Positions 34,290-45,581 of a stretch of 64,000 nucleotides of DNA are shown in pieces. The position numbers were made by a program, and so were the translations under genes. Numbering within the stretch: the first letter of the stretch is position 1; each line of letters opens with the position of its first letter. The notes under the pieces are model-generated. The model saw nothing but the letters and a program-made list of their open reading frames with translations. It made no database searches and was not told where the DNA came from. The DNA comes from Schistocerca nitens (taxonomy: Eukaryota; Arthropoda; Insecta; Orthoptera; Acrididae). The stretch spans positions 529,747,102 through 529,811,101 of the forward strand of contig NC_064616.1 of NCBI RefSeq assembly GCF_023898315.1, given 5' to 3'.

Positions 34290-35240
34290 TCCCTTCGCCC
34301 CCCCTCGACCTTCCTTCCACTCTGAGAAGTGTATTTCGAAAAAATGGGTACTCAGAGTGGCAGATTCAACGTGCTTTCCGCCCAACCACTGCAGCACAAC
34401 CTGTGGAGATGGATGAAATCACGAGGGAGGAGGTAGGCACTGCGTTTATCCCATATACAGGCGCACTCTCGGGGAAAATCGCCCGCATTTTGAAGAAACA
34501 CCGGGTCGGAACTGTGTTTTGTCCTCCGAATAAGACTCGTGCACTGGTGGGGAGCGCCAAAGATGACCTCGGTTTGAGGAAGGCCGGTGTGTACCAGATT
34601 CCGCGTCAATGTGGCAAGTCGTATATTGGTCAGACGATGCGTACCGTCGAGGATCGATGCCGTGAACACCAGAGGCACACTCGACTGATGTATCCGAGCA
34701 AGTCGGCGGTCGCTGAACATTGTTTGTCGGAAAATCACGCTATGGAGTATGAACGCACGAGGATTCTGGTACAGACGTCGAGATACTGGGACAGCGTTGT
34801 TAGAGAGGCCATAGAAATTCGCACCGATGACGACCTCATAAACCGTGACTGTGGCTATAATCTTAGCAAGGCTTGGGAACCAGCGATTGGGTTAATCAAG
34901 AGTAAATCGAGCAAATGTATAGTTGTGACGACCACGGCGGACAGAGCCATCTCACCGACGTCATCTCAGACGCCGTCGCAATCTGTTCCACCGCGCGACC
35001 GTGCCGCGGGGTGCGGACGGCGGAGTGAGCGCGCCGCGGGTGGAGGATATTTAAATCGGCCGCCGCCGCGACCGAACCCAGTTACCCCTGAGCAGCCATA
35101 GTGTACGGATCTCCTTGCCGGCACGTTCACAGGAGCTCAGTCCGTCAGTTCACCTGACGATGGCGACATGTATGATCGCCGAAATATTGTGCCCGTTGGA
35201 CACTGTTGACCGGCAGTACACCCGTGGATATTTTGAGAAT
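34290..35240 (+). mobile_element. Penelope-like element, 5'-truncated 3' end
   Basis: Contains the linker (from ~34318, LRSVFRKNGYSEWQ), the GIY-YIG endonuclease ORF and a 3' region with CACCTGACGATGGCGACATG, which is typical of locust Penelope-like elements as I recall. The reverse transcriptase is missing. It lies inside the candidate LTR element. Confidence 0.8.
34403..35101 (+). CDS. Penelope-type GIY-YIG endonuclease ORF (232 aa)
   Basis: Open for 232 codons. Residues 62-70 (GVYQIPRQC) and 73-76 (SYIG) form the GIY-YIG motif. VEDRCREH near residue 82 supplies the catalytic arginine position, and SAVAEHC near residue 100 a conserved histidine/cysteine. This is the nicking domain that follows the reverse transcriptase in Penelope-like retroelements. 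The start is the first ATG in a frame that is open further upstream to about 34318, so this is the C-terminal part of a longer protein. The C-terminal ~60 residues are rich in P, R, S and T. It is unusual here for being free of stops, but it has no RT or obvious promoter. Confidence 0.75.
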   Translation: MEMDEITREEVGTAFIPYTGALSGKIARILKKHRVGTVFCPPNKTRALVGSAKDDLGLRKAGVYQIPRQCGKSYIGQTMRTVEDRCREHQRHTRLMYPSKSAVAEHCLSENHAMEYERTRILVQTSRYWDSVVREAIEIRTDDDLINRDCGYNLSKAWEPAIGLIKSKSSKCIVVTTTADRAISPTSSQTPSQSVPPRDRAAGCGRRSERAAGGGYLNRPPPRPNPVTPEQP

Positions 35241-36416
35241 ATTGTTAGCTGTTTTGTCACTGTGGACACACATTTTAATTATCTTTTCTAGAGTTTGGCC
35301 TGTGTGTTTCTCCATGCCTATAACTGTGTTTTACAAGCTTATTTTATGCCATATGACAGTTCCCTGATCATCTGAAAAGTGTAAACTCTAAGAACAGTTG
35401 ACGGGACATACATTTTTCTTGAACTCTGCCGTTTTAGAGGAAAAAATAAGGTTGTAACCAATCCTCATTTCCAATTGACAATAAAACAAGGGCTGTTCCG
35501 GTCTTGTTCTTCAGTTTTTGTAGTTGTAATTTTACTATAGAGAACAGTTTATTAATAATTACTGTAACAGGTTTGTAAAACATTGTGGTTGAGTGATACT
35601 ACTAGGGAAAATATTGAAACTATGTGACGACTGGGAAGTTCTCAACCATTCAGACCTTGTTAATTTTCATTTGCCCCCTTTTAACTAATTAATTTACATG
35701 ACAAATTAAGTGATGCACATAAGGAATAATATTCCGTGATGTAATTTAAATGTGTAGCCTTTGCTATCCCCTGATTTCATCCTAAAATCCAGTGTTTTGT
35801 CAGTATAAGAAAAGGCCTTTTACTCTGTATTTTAACATGGGTTAATGTAGGTGAGGTTTGTATTATATGTTTTATGGTACCCCATCTCTTGGACTTTGTA
35901 CGTGAATCCTCCATTTTACTGAAATGTGTTAATATTCATAGCTTGAGCAACTTTGTGCAACTACTACCCTCAAAAATAGTCAAACGACATAGCTAGATTT
36001 TACTAAGGTTATTACTCTTTTTCAAATGTACTTAATCAAATTCTAACCAAGCCAGGTGATAATGCTCTGCAGTAAGTCGATTATTATATTTCTTACTCAA
36101 ATACTTCGATTACCGTAGAATTAAATATTTTGTTACAATCGTGGATTTTCCGTTGTATTTTGTTATACTTATGATTTCAGTTATTACAGAAAACATTGTA
36201 TTTCTGCACAACATCTGAAGAGTTAATATTTTATGATTTTCTTGACTCATGGAATTTGATAGACTTGACTGCATGTAAGGTCCCTCCCACTTACATACAG
36301 TAAATGAAATATTGTAACAGATCCCTCCCATAGTATTAAGGTCCCTACTAGAGCAAAACGTCTTTCCACGGAGTGACTGCCGTCATTTTGTAAACAATGT
36401 TTGTCACCACTTCTCT
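35241..36416. other. No recognisable gene
   Basis: AT-rich internal spacer before the polypurine tract. A minus-strand 73-codon frame at 36110-36331 has no motif. Confidence 0.4.
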
Positions 36417-36431
36417 GGAAGGGGGAAGGAA
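36417..36431 (+). other. Polypurine tract before copy 2 LTR
   Basis: GGAAGGGGGAAGGAA immediately precedes the TGTACATGG start of the second repeat. Confidence 0.65.
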
Positions 36432-37112
36432 TGTACATGGTGGCAGCCAGTCAAGGAATATTTTAGGGAATTGCTTTGAAAAACTTATTTCAAAGGCCAA
36501 GTCAAACCTTTACCAGTTTACTTCTAGAGCAACTTACACTGTGCCTATGTGACACAAGTTACCTGTCTTTCAAAACCGATGCAGTTCTGTCCAGTTAAAG
36601 CTGCTGACAAGAGACGCCCTGAGACCTCTGCTGAAACTGCTAGCGAATTCACGGCATTGGTTTTAGCCAATAGCGTGCGTGTGATACAGGTTACGTGTGT
36701 GGACACTGGAGTGTTCTACGGTGCGAAACACAGTAGCCTCTCTCTCTTGTAATCCAGACCTCGAGCAGAACAGACGTCTTTTCGGAAGACAGAGCCTCTG
36801 GCTCTACTTTTCACGACCGGCCACCAACATATGTTAGCATGAACCGCTTCCCCTACCGTTTCCCATTTCAATTAATTGTTCGACCACCTAGACTGGCGTA
36901 AACCTGGTAACTTCCGACCCTAGGCGCGCCCCTTGTATGCCATACACTGAAATATATTTTCGTTATTTTACCTAATTTCCTGTTCTGTCATTTAACGGCA
37001 GCTCTGGATGCCCACTCTCAGGTCCTGACCGCTCGACCTCCTGCACATTGCCGTCACGAGGCATATGTAACAACCTTCTCCCCCCTGCCCTGCCCTTATA
37101 GTGTACAATGCA
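36432..37112 (+). repeat. Candidate 3' LTR (copy 2)
   Basis: TGTACATGGTGGCAGCCAG to ACAATGCA, similar throughout to 29248-29950 except for the missing 33-bp tandem copy and scattered differences. Confidence 0.7.
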
Positions 37113-38565
37113 ATAGTTTGGCCTGTTACATAAATTGATGTCTTCAAATACTGTACATGATGTCGAAGTGACCCCCCAGTTTAGGACAGGCAAGACGTGT
37201 GATACCATCACTACCATATCGTGGGTGCCCGATGCATAGGACACACGACGTCCAATGAACGTGCAGGCATTGGACTTCAATGTCATGCTGTGTACTGAGT
37301 TTTCCATGAGTACCATGACAGGGAAAGAACGCTATTGCAAGGCTCAACTGTCGTGGGCAACGAAATGTTGGCGACTGGGGTTTCCATCGACTGTCACAGA
37401 GGATAGGACAGTTACACGGGCCCTGTTGGTACTTTGATGTGTTAACATCTGAGGAAAAAGCAGGTGCCGTTGGCTCAAGAATACACGATTCGCCGAAGTG
37501 GCTTTCAGTTGAAACACTTGTATCAGGCTTTGGTGCCATACCACATTATCCATAAGCACCTCTTCGATATGATGTACAGAACCACACATATACTACGAAT
37601 CTGTGGAAGAATTACATAGTGCTAAAGGTGCGGACAGAATACCGCCACACAAATGAATTGTGGGACACAGTGATACACTTACCTTCCCAAAGGCACTCTG
37701 TTAACGGAACAGTCCACCTGCAAAGTACCTCACATGTCACGTCAGCGTGCGATAAGACTCCACTAACGAATTTTCGATGGATCACTGTGTCAAACGGCTT
37801 TATATAGCACCACCACCAGAAGGCAAAACGTCACCATGCGAAGGTGCTGCAAATACCTGCCTACCATCCCAGGGATGAAGGAAGTGTTAGCGAAAGTTTG
37901 ATGACAGACTGCAGCGGATCTTTGTGTTAGGTCAGCCTCCTCTAGCCAGCCACTGACCATGCTCCTCGAGGACTGAGGTCCGACGCTATTGTGCTGCCCA
38001 TGAAATCCAGTGAAGCTTTCACCTAGTCATCACTGAGTCCCCCCCTCAGGGATCCCTGTAGGCCCTGCCAGCTTATCGAAAGCACAACGCCCGAGTAGGA
38101 TGTCACAGACGATACCTGTAACATGGAGACCAAAAAGACGTTACACCATACAACTCCAGAAAACAGTCATGAGAATCCCTTCTGAAGCGATAGGTAACAA
38201 GAATATCAGGGTTACAATGATCAGTAATGTATGGGATAACTTAGTACTACTCTTCACTAACGTAGCACATCTTATGTTGTGAACCAGACATGGAAAAGTA
38301 GTATAGTCCAGCCTGTTATCAAGGACATAAACCTATAACCACAGGCAATCAGCATTTTACGTACTGTACCCAAAGCGCCAGCATTTTACCTAACGTATCC
38401 AAAGCCCTGGAATACATTGTCACTCCAGACCTCAATGCTCCATTTGCTTCAGGTAGTGCTTCTTTGTGCTTTATCAGCGTGTTTGGTCCCAAAAGCGTCA
38501 ATGAGCTTCGCGGAGATCCGTCTCCACTGTATCGATAAGAAGATGCCGTGAGTAGGGGGACTAAG
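37113..38565. other. No recognisable gene
   Basis: Overlapping frames (114-131 codons minus at 36972-37539; 60-62 codons plus) have no motif I recognise. The first begins inside the LTR. Confidence 0.35.
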
Positions 38566-38860
38566 TATGTTCTACCCTACTTTCCATTGTTGCCAGATGC
38601 ATCCAAGATGGCGGCGATGACGTCATCAAAGATGGCGGATTTTGGTGGAAAGTTTTAATTTTGGCAGGAAGATAGGTCAAATGGGCTACCTCCACTAACC
38701 TAACCCCCCATCCCCCTCCCTTCCCCAGAATATGGTGGGAAGTTCAAACTCCATCAAGACAATGCAACACACCTCTACTAACCTAAGAAAGTGGTGGGAA
38801 AAAGGCTCACTTGGGCTACCTCCACTAACCTAACTCATCTGACCTCCACCTCGACCTAGA
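38566..38860 (+). repeat. Low-copy direct repeats with CCACTAACCTAAC
   Basis: GGGCTACCTCCACTAACCTA occurs at 38682 and 38812, inside a block starting with CCAAGATGGCGGCGATGACG that resembles a locust repeat I recall. Confidence 0.5.
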
Positions 38861-38949
38861 AATGGCAGGAAGAGGACTCAATCTGTGCTGGACAAAAGTC
38901 TTTATTTTGCATACACTATTTATTCAAACAATTAGAGGCAATACAGCCA

Positions 38950-39310
38950 TCCAGTGTATTCACCATGAGGTCCAGAGTCCAACTGACCTAATACACACTA
39001 CCACTACCAGAGGGCGCTGTCATCCCTCCAATTACATAATCCCGGATTGTAGTCTGGATTGAAGGGGAAATGGTGGGAAACAGTGTGTTCACCATGATGT
39101 CTGGAGCTAGTACACAGTACAGTCACCGCAGGGCACTGTCATCCATTCTGTGACGTAATCCAAGATGCCGGGGGAAAATCGAGGGAAACAGTGTGGTCAC
39201 CATGGGGTCCGGAGTACAACTGACCTAGTACACAGTACCGCCACCAGAGGGCAGTGTCATCCACTCCATGTCGTAGCCCAAGATGGCTGTCTGGAGGGCA
39301 AAATGACTTA
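38950..39310 (+). repeat. ~110-125-bp tandem repeat, three diverged units
   Basis: Units begin GTGTATTCACCATGAGG, GTGTGTTCACCATGATG and GTGTGGTCACCATGGGG. Each contains CCAGAGGGC- or CGCAGGGC-type motifs and a CATCCA segment. They have diverged substantially. Confidence 0.7.
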
Positions 39311-39844
39311 GCCAGCGCTGGGCTGCTGGAGAGGGAAAGGAGTGTACTTTATTTATCCAGGTATGGATTTGAGACAGTATATTTATCACACTGATGCAAA
39401 AAAACATGCTCTGATATGCTTGGGGTCACACTACGCATCCTACAGACCTGTAAACTAACCCTAAATTACCGAAATAACGTTCTGTAGACACGCCAACAAC
39501 TCCTAAATTACCGAAATAATTTCAGTACACAGTACACAGACATGCAGACTCCTCCTAAATAATGCAGTACACTCATGCACAGACACGAAATCAACTCGTG
39601 AACTGTCCAAATAATGCATAGCACAGCCTACAGACCTGCTCTCAAAATAATACAACAGACACAAAAACAGTGCGCACAGGCACCGCCCGCCGCCCCCGTC
39701 CCCTAGACCGCACAGGAGGCTACTGCACACGCTCCTAGGAGTCAGGATGCACTGTCAGCTGCCAAGCCATACACAGGTTCCCGTTCAGGTCCCTCAAGCA
39801 TGAGGCGGCGGCATCGCAGAAACGTGACACATTCCTCTAAATGA
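39311..39844. other. Degenerate simple sequence
   Basis: Recurring CTAAATTACCGAAATAA and CAGTACACAGACATGC stretches between 39450 and 39560. No gene. Confidence 0.4.
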
Positions 39845-40400
39845 ACTATGATTTTGATGTGAATATGATTTGCTTTAGTGACGAAGCCCACTTCCATTTG
39901 TATGGGTTAGTCTATAAGCAAAAGTGGCGCATTTGGGGTCTGAGAATCCGCATTTCGAGAAATATCTTCACCCTCAACGGATGACTGTGTGGTGTGCAAC
40001 GTCCTGTCATGGAACAATCGGTGCGATATTCCTTGATGGCACAGTGACTACCGACCAGTACGCGAATGTTTTGGAAGATGATTTTAACCCCATTACGAAA
40101 AGTGACCCTGATTTCGACAAGTTGTGGTTCACGCAAGACGAAGTTGGACCCCATCAAAGCAGGACACTGTTTGATATCCTAGAGGAGAACTTTGGGAACC
40201 TCATTCTGGCTCTGGGGTACCCAGAGGCCACTGGCATATGCCTCGATTGGCCGCCATATTCTCCGAATCTGAACACATGCGACTCGTTTTTGTGAAGCTG
40301 TATTAAATACAAGGTGTACAGCAATAACCCCTGAGCTGAAAACAGCCATTCAGAAGGTCATAAACAGCATCGAATTTCCGACACTTTAGTGAATGATGCA
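39845..40400 (+). pseudogene. mariner-like transposase pseudogene (C-terminal two thirds)
   Basis: Reads DEAHFHLYG near 39880 (first catalytic Asp), RIWGSENPHFEKYLHPQRMT near 39929-39985, VWCATSCHGTIGAIFLDG near 39987-40040, LWFTQDEVGPHQ near 40125-40155 (second catalytic Asp in QDE) and DWPPYSPNLNTCDSFL near 40245-40292 (third catalytic block), with a C-terminal KVYSNNP in another frame. One open frame of 123 codons (39924-40295) covers most of it. The third acidic position is read here as NTCD. The first part of the gene is absent. Confidence 0.75.
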
Positions 40401-42312
40401 GAAGTTTGTTATTCGTCATCACCAATGATGGCAGGCATGTCGAACATGTCGTAACCTAAATCAAAATATGTGTAGTGATGTTTGCATGTTGAATAAAATG
40501 TGTGCACGCCGTAATTTGTAACCAATTTACGTTTATTTTCATATAGTTCAATAATTGTATTTAAAGTATGAAGCACTGCACGTATCGGGATGATAAAGAT
40601 CGTGGAAACATCAAAAACAATAATTATTGCGACACACAACACGTGTAATGAACGTCCAGTTTTTTCCATCTGCATGGTTTTTCAATGTGTCTGTTACAAA
40701 ACACACTTGGTTTACATTCATAAACGATTCTCGGTTATTAGACAGTTTAACAGCTTACCAGGCATATCGTACCATATATCCAAATATTGGTAAAAACAAC
40801 TGATGGCGTACGATTGACTGAATATTTATGCAGACTTCTCTAGATGCTATATCTCTATTCTCTTCGATAACATACGTGCAATTTTGTATTTGTACGATTT
40901 TCCTCCTGAATGTGAAAATAAACGTCACTAGCCTGCACCAGCGGAGTACATTTGAGGGGAATTACTTTAATTGTGGACGTTGGCAGAACAACGTGGGAGT
41001 GGAAATGAAAAAAAGTACCCATAAGCATATTCGATCCAGAGATCTCTCATTTATCAAATTAACTACTTATTCACTCAGCTGCGGACGCGTTGTAGCTCAG
41101 CGACTATTCAAAATATGTAAGCATGTGTAAAATTTTCAAACTCGATATTCTATGATACGATTGAGAGTTGATTCTTCCTGTTTACGTACTATGTTGAATT
41201 CCTAGTCGTACACTACACACCCTCTCAATATGAATCAAATCGATGTTGGTAAGTTTATATGGTCCCTCTGTTAGTTCGCCTACGTGCCTGCCTATTGTCA
41301 CGTAAGCGTGTGGTGTCCCCCAGGCAGTGGTCGGCTGCAGGACGACGCGATGCCGTCCAGAGGAACTGTAGGGGGGGCACTGACTCAGGCAGTGGACAGG
41401 GCAGCGTGTGTCATCCGGCGGAGGCAGCTGTTGCAATTGACATGACTACGGAGTTGGGTACTAGAAGCTCCGGGGCAGACACAGTTCAGTTGTGGACCTC
41501 AATATGGACGATGGCCGCTTACAACGATCACGTGCGCCTGCAGAGGCAAAGAGGGCTGGCAGAGCCTTTTGCTGCACAGGCAATGACGGCTGGCCAGCTA
41601 GATGGCCCAGGCTTGAACCATGCACTCTAAAGTAGGTGACCAGCAGTGGTTTGAAGGTAGCCAGTAGATGGCCTGACGGTTGGTAGGCACTACGTCACCA
41701 GCGTGGACAGCAGACCTGCAGATTGTGGAGATTAAGTCTGACGGCAACAGCTTGTTGGCCCATTTAAACTCGCAGAATGTCGCAGATCTCACCTCGTAGG
41801 TAGCTGCTTGTGGTGAGCGATCATGCGATCATGCCTGTGTAATATTGGCAGTATCCATGCGAGCAAGGCCTCCTACTGTTTGTGAAACGGTAGCGCTTCT
41901 GCCATCTGAGTCATAAAAGGATTGAGGCGCAAGGCGTTACCGTTCACCAGACGCGAAACCATTGCCCCGGCTTTAACTGGTCACACAGGAGCGCATTTCT
42001 GGGATGGGCTTGAAACACGGGCCAGTTCCGCGGTTAATTTTTGCTGAGCCCGTCCGCCGATTTCAGGCCCGTCGTTTCCCGCTGACGTACAGGCCCCGCC
42101 CATCGGATCGAGTATCTCACATCTGACCCGAATCAGGGTCTCTTCGTCTGTGACGTAGATCAGCGGATTTATGTCATTTATCCACGGCTGTAAGACTGCG
42201 GTGCATGGTCAAAGGGTCACAGGCACAGGCGGCGGACTTTAGGAGCGCGGATTGTGTCTCGCCGGAAGTACTGTACAGTATTTGATTGTGGTACGGTATA
42301 ACCTGTATTCGT
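40401..42312. other. No recognisable gene
   Basis: Frames at 40828-41130 (100 codons) and 41259-41630 (123 codons) have no motif. The GC-rich stretch 41280-42280 resembles the leader of an LTR element but I cannot assign it. Confidence 0.35.
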
Positions 42313-42552
42313 CTAGATCGCGAGTTTATAAAATGATATGACCAGTTTCAGTTGTGGTAGCAATTACTTCCAGATCATAAACTATCGTTACAGAGTGTAA
42401 CATGTCATATGCTGTACAATCAAGAACAGTGTAAATGACTCAGTACTTCATGTACAACATGTGACGTACTCTGTAACGATATTTTATAATCTGAAGATGA
42501 TTTCTAGCACAATAGAAATCCTTCATGTCATTTTATAAACTCGCAATTTAGG
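42313..42552. repeat. Imperfect ~95-bp inverted repeat (hairpin/MITE-like)
   Basis: The left arm 42313-42405 (CGCGAGTTTATAAAATGATA, then CTATCGTTACAGAG, then ACATGT) is complementary to the right arm 42457-42552 (ACATGTGACGTACTCTGTAA, then CATTTTATAAACTCGCAATT). About 50 bp separates the arms. Several mismatches show age. No ORF. Confidence 0.8.
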
Positions 42553-42834
42553 CAAATAAAGGTTACATTAAAGATAAAGATCACATTCTTTACCATATCA
42601 AGATTTATTCTAGTAGATTTTCGGATTTGGAAACTCGTTTCTATCGTCGAGAAGAAGTTATTATGGGCGTCAGAAAACAGAGAACTATAGCTTCCACTGG
42701 CAGTCTGTACGATGCGTTCCCAAATATTTCACAAAAGAAATGTAGCACAAAATAGATGAGAAAAAGGATTGCCGAAAGGTAACATCCCAGCCATATGGTT
42801 ATGCTTGAGTCTCTAAGATAACGTGACGACTACA

Positions 42835-43090
42835 AGGCCTACTTATGAATGCACGAAATGTGGACCAGGACTCAAACCCGTATTTCCCGCTTCTCGCGAG
42901 CGGCCGCCTTCCTATTTCTTTATCCGAACAAGACTCACGGCCACAGTCAAACTGCCAAGAGTCGTCAACCACATGTGTACAACCTCTACTCGTACATCAA
43001 TTATGTATATTCCCATGTTGGGAGACATTTTATTTCAAAGTCGCTTGCCGGGTGTCGGCGAATAAATACGATAATGCAGTGCCTGTGCTA
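42835..43090 (-). mobile_element. Second tRNA-derived SINE family, minus strand
   Basis: The minus-strand B-box GGGTTTGAGTCCTG and a GCGGCCGCTCGCGAGAAGCG loop indicate a tRNA-like head distinct from the main SINE. The body contains TACAACCTCTACTCGTACAT on plus. I recognise it as a separate locust SINE. Confidence 0.6.
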
Positions 43091-43569
43091 TTCCGCGTTG
43101 CGCTGTAATGAATGCATGGATGCGTGCTCGCATGTCAGAAGGAACACTGAAAATAATTTTTTTTCCAAATTTTAAAATATAAAGTAACTGACTATACTGT
43201 AATACTTTCAAAAGGTGGGCATAAGGTACTCCAACTCCCCTTGCAATCGGTAGTGTTAATGATTAATGGTGTTCTGCCAAGTTTTTGTTTTCAATTTATG
43301 CGAAATATTCGACGTCAGACCTAACAGTCTTCTTCGGGTGCTGTGACATTTGTTGTTATGTATACTCGCTACCAGGTGTATATCATGTTACAGTAACAAG
43401 ACAGAGTACTGCTTGAAGGATTTTCCCCAGGACAAAGGTTTGATTTCTGAATCGTCTGCACTACACAGGGAATCGTGAAGGTTTTATATACTAGAATGAG
43501 GGCGTTCTTCGTCCTTTGTAAAGAGAAGTAACTCGTAATACTTGTACCTCAAGGAACTTAACACAATTT
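43091..43569. other. No recognisable gene
   Basis: Spacer; no motif. Confidence 0.45.
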
Positions 43570-43583
43570 GCGTAACATTACAA

Positions 43584-43770
43584 AATGGCTCTGTGCACTA
43601 TGGGACTTAACTTCTGAGGTCATCAGTCCCCTAGAATTTAGAACTACTTAAACCTAACTAACCTAAGGACATCACACACATCCATGCCCGAGGCAGGATT
43701 CGAACCTGCGACCGTAGCGGTCGCGCGGTTCCAGACTGTAGCGCCTAGAACCGCTTGACCACCCCGGCCG
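43584..43770 (-). mobile_element. tRNA-derived SINE
   Basis: Flanked by GCGTAACATTACAA at 43570-43583 and 43771-43784. The tail lacks the TGGTTC portion. Confidence 0.93.
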
Positions 43771-43784
43771 GCGTAACATTACAA

Positions 43785-44627
43785 CGTGCATAATGTTACA
43801 ACGAACATAGTACAAGCTTCTTTGTAATGGTTTATACAATTCAGCCTTTCCGTTTCCGCTTCCTTCAGAGGCCTCCACCTTTTGAATACTTTTCTGAAAT
43901 ACTGTAGTGCAGTGTCTGAGACACTGTGTACACGGCCAATAGTCACATTCCGTTTTGGTTCCTCATCGTAGTTCGCGAGTTCACTCTTCTCTGAAACTTC
44001 GTATCTCAAGTTTTATGACTTAGTTTTTACTACCATTTGGTCCGCATCTGGGGGATCGTCTAGTTGTTTTAAGCATCTCTTCATACGCCCTATTTTTTAT
44101 ATTTTTCTGCGTATAATGCTCATGGGTCATTTTCTTTCGTAGTACAACTGCATAGGTTTTTCAATGTAGTCATTTGCCCGCTCCTTCGCTGTAGGGAGCA
44201 TTCTAATGCATTATTTGTGACTGCGAGCCATTCTAGCACCAAGAGCAGAAACCTTTATGAATGAGAGAGCGAGAGGACAGCCGTATTCTGGTGCAAGTCT
44301 TGGATACGGCGTCCGATACTACAGGCCTAATTCATGTTGGCTTCCAGAAAGCATGCATGATATTTCAGGGCTCGTATTATAAAGAAATGTCTGGTTATTC
44401 AGTACAGTAATCATGTTTTTAAGGTTAAGGAAATAATGGGTGTGGAAGCGTCGGACAATTTTTTAAGAGAAACCAGTGTTAATCAATAACCTTATGCGAT
44501 TACAATCACAGTAAGTTTCGCAAGTATGTTTATCGTAATTGTGAAATAAGAGAATGTTATATGCATAACGTTAATACGCGGCATGTGCAATATCTAATTT
44601 TATTCTGACTGGCTGTGACAGAACACG
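43785..44627. other. No recognisable gene
   Basis: Spacer with no recognisable motif; short frames only. Confidence 0.45.
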
Positions 44628-45062
44628 TGACACTGTACGTTGTCGATAGTAGTTCTCGCTGGCAACTGCAATTTGACGTGCACTGGCGATGTAATTTCAA
44701 ACACTTGCTAAAGCCCCTGGAACCACGTAATGAAGTTCTCTGTCTTATTCTTTGTGGTTTACTGGCTTGTCAACATCACCTACTGCCCTACTCGGTATTA
44801 TGGAAATTTACCACTACACTGCACAATGCTCTCCTGACTTTCAAGGACCATGGTGTTCGCTTTTTGCACTCACTTTGATACATCCTTGAATGTTCTCTCA
44901 AAGCTTCCTACCGGTTCCCCTTTCCTTCCCATTTTCGATATAACTAAGTCAAATAACGAAGACATTTTCATACCACAAACCACATAGTAGCATGGAAAAA
45001 GGCCAGTGCTACCACATATTTTCGAATTATACACTGCTACCATATATGGTAAGCAAACATAC
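44628..45062 (+). repeat. Dispersed direct repeat, copy A
   Basis: Shares TTCTCGCTGGCAACTGCAAT, CACTGCACAATGCTCTCCTG and AGCATGGAAAAAGGCCAGTG with 48868-49216. It has about 100 bp more than copy B near its start. The family is unknown. Confidence 0.85.
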
Positions 45063-45357
45063 CAAGGAGAATATTTTCTTGTAGTGAAAGAAACTTAAGG
45101 TGCGTTGTCGTACTGTTATGGGTCTTTCACACTTAATGTCACTGCAGTTTACTATACGAAAACGATTTCCAAAGTGTTTTTAAAATGAATTTGGCATAGT
45201 GTTGTGTATCTTAGATATTTGAGGCCAAACTATCCACTCCTTAGATTTTTCATAAAAGTGGCACAGAATAAATTTGAAACTAATAGATATTGTCTTGCTT
45301 TGGCGAAAAAAAAAACAGAAGAACAGCAAAGCTTTTTCCTAATTTCGTTTTTATTAA
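45063..45357. other. No recognisable feature
   Basis: AT-rich spacer with a short A-run. Confidence 0.5.
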
Positions 45358-45368
45358 AAAGAGGTGAA

Positions 45369-45570
45369 AAAATGGTTCAAATGGCTCTGATCACTATGGG
45401 ACTCTACTTATGAGGTCATTAGTCCCCTAGAACTTAGAACTAGTTAAACCTAACTAACCTAAGGACATCACACACATCCATGCCCGAGGCAGGATTGGAA
45501 CCTGCGACCGTAGTGGTCTCGCGGTTCCAGACTGCAGCGCCTAGAACCGCACGGCCACTTCGGCCGGCTG
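45369..45570 (-). mobile_element. tRNA-derived SINE, full-length
   Basis: Flanked by AAAGAGGTGAA at 45358-45368 and 45571-45581. Confidence 0.94.
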
Positions 45571-45581
45571 AAAGAGGTGAA

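Larger units (their letters stand above)
29248..37112 (+). mobile_element. Candidate large LTR element without recognisable gag-pol
   Basis: The two ~690-bp direct repeats (29248-29950 and 36432-37112) have the same orientation. The first is followed by a primer-binding-like sequence, and the second is preceded by a polypurine tract. Together these are the marks of one LTR retrotransposon about 7.9 kb long. No gag, protease, RT or integrase reading is visible in the 6.5 kb between them, which holds instead a GC-rich leader, nested SINEs and a Penelope-like fragment. It could be a LARD-type non-autonomous element, or two unrelated LTRs of one family. The 5-bp flanks (ACAAA and ATAGT) do not match. 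Confidence 0.45.

Noticed and set aside
36549..36752. 67-codon frame similar to the one at 29359-29562
   Set aside because: Both are the same LTR sequence read in frame; no independent evidence of coding.
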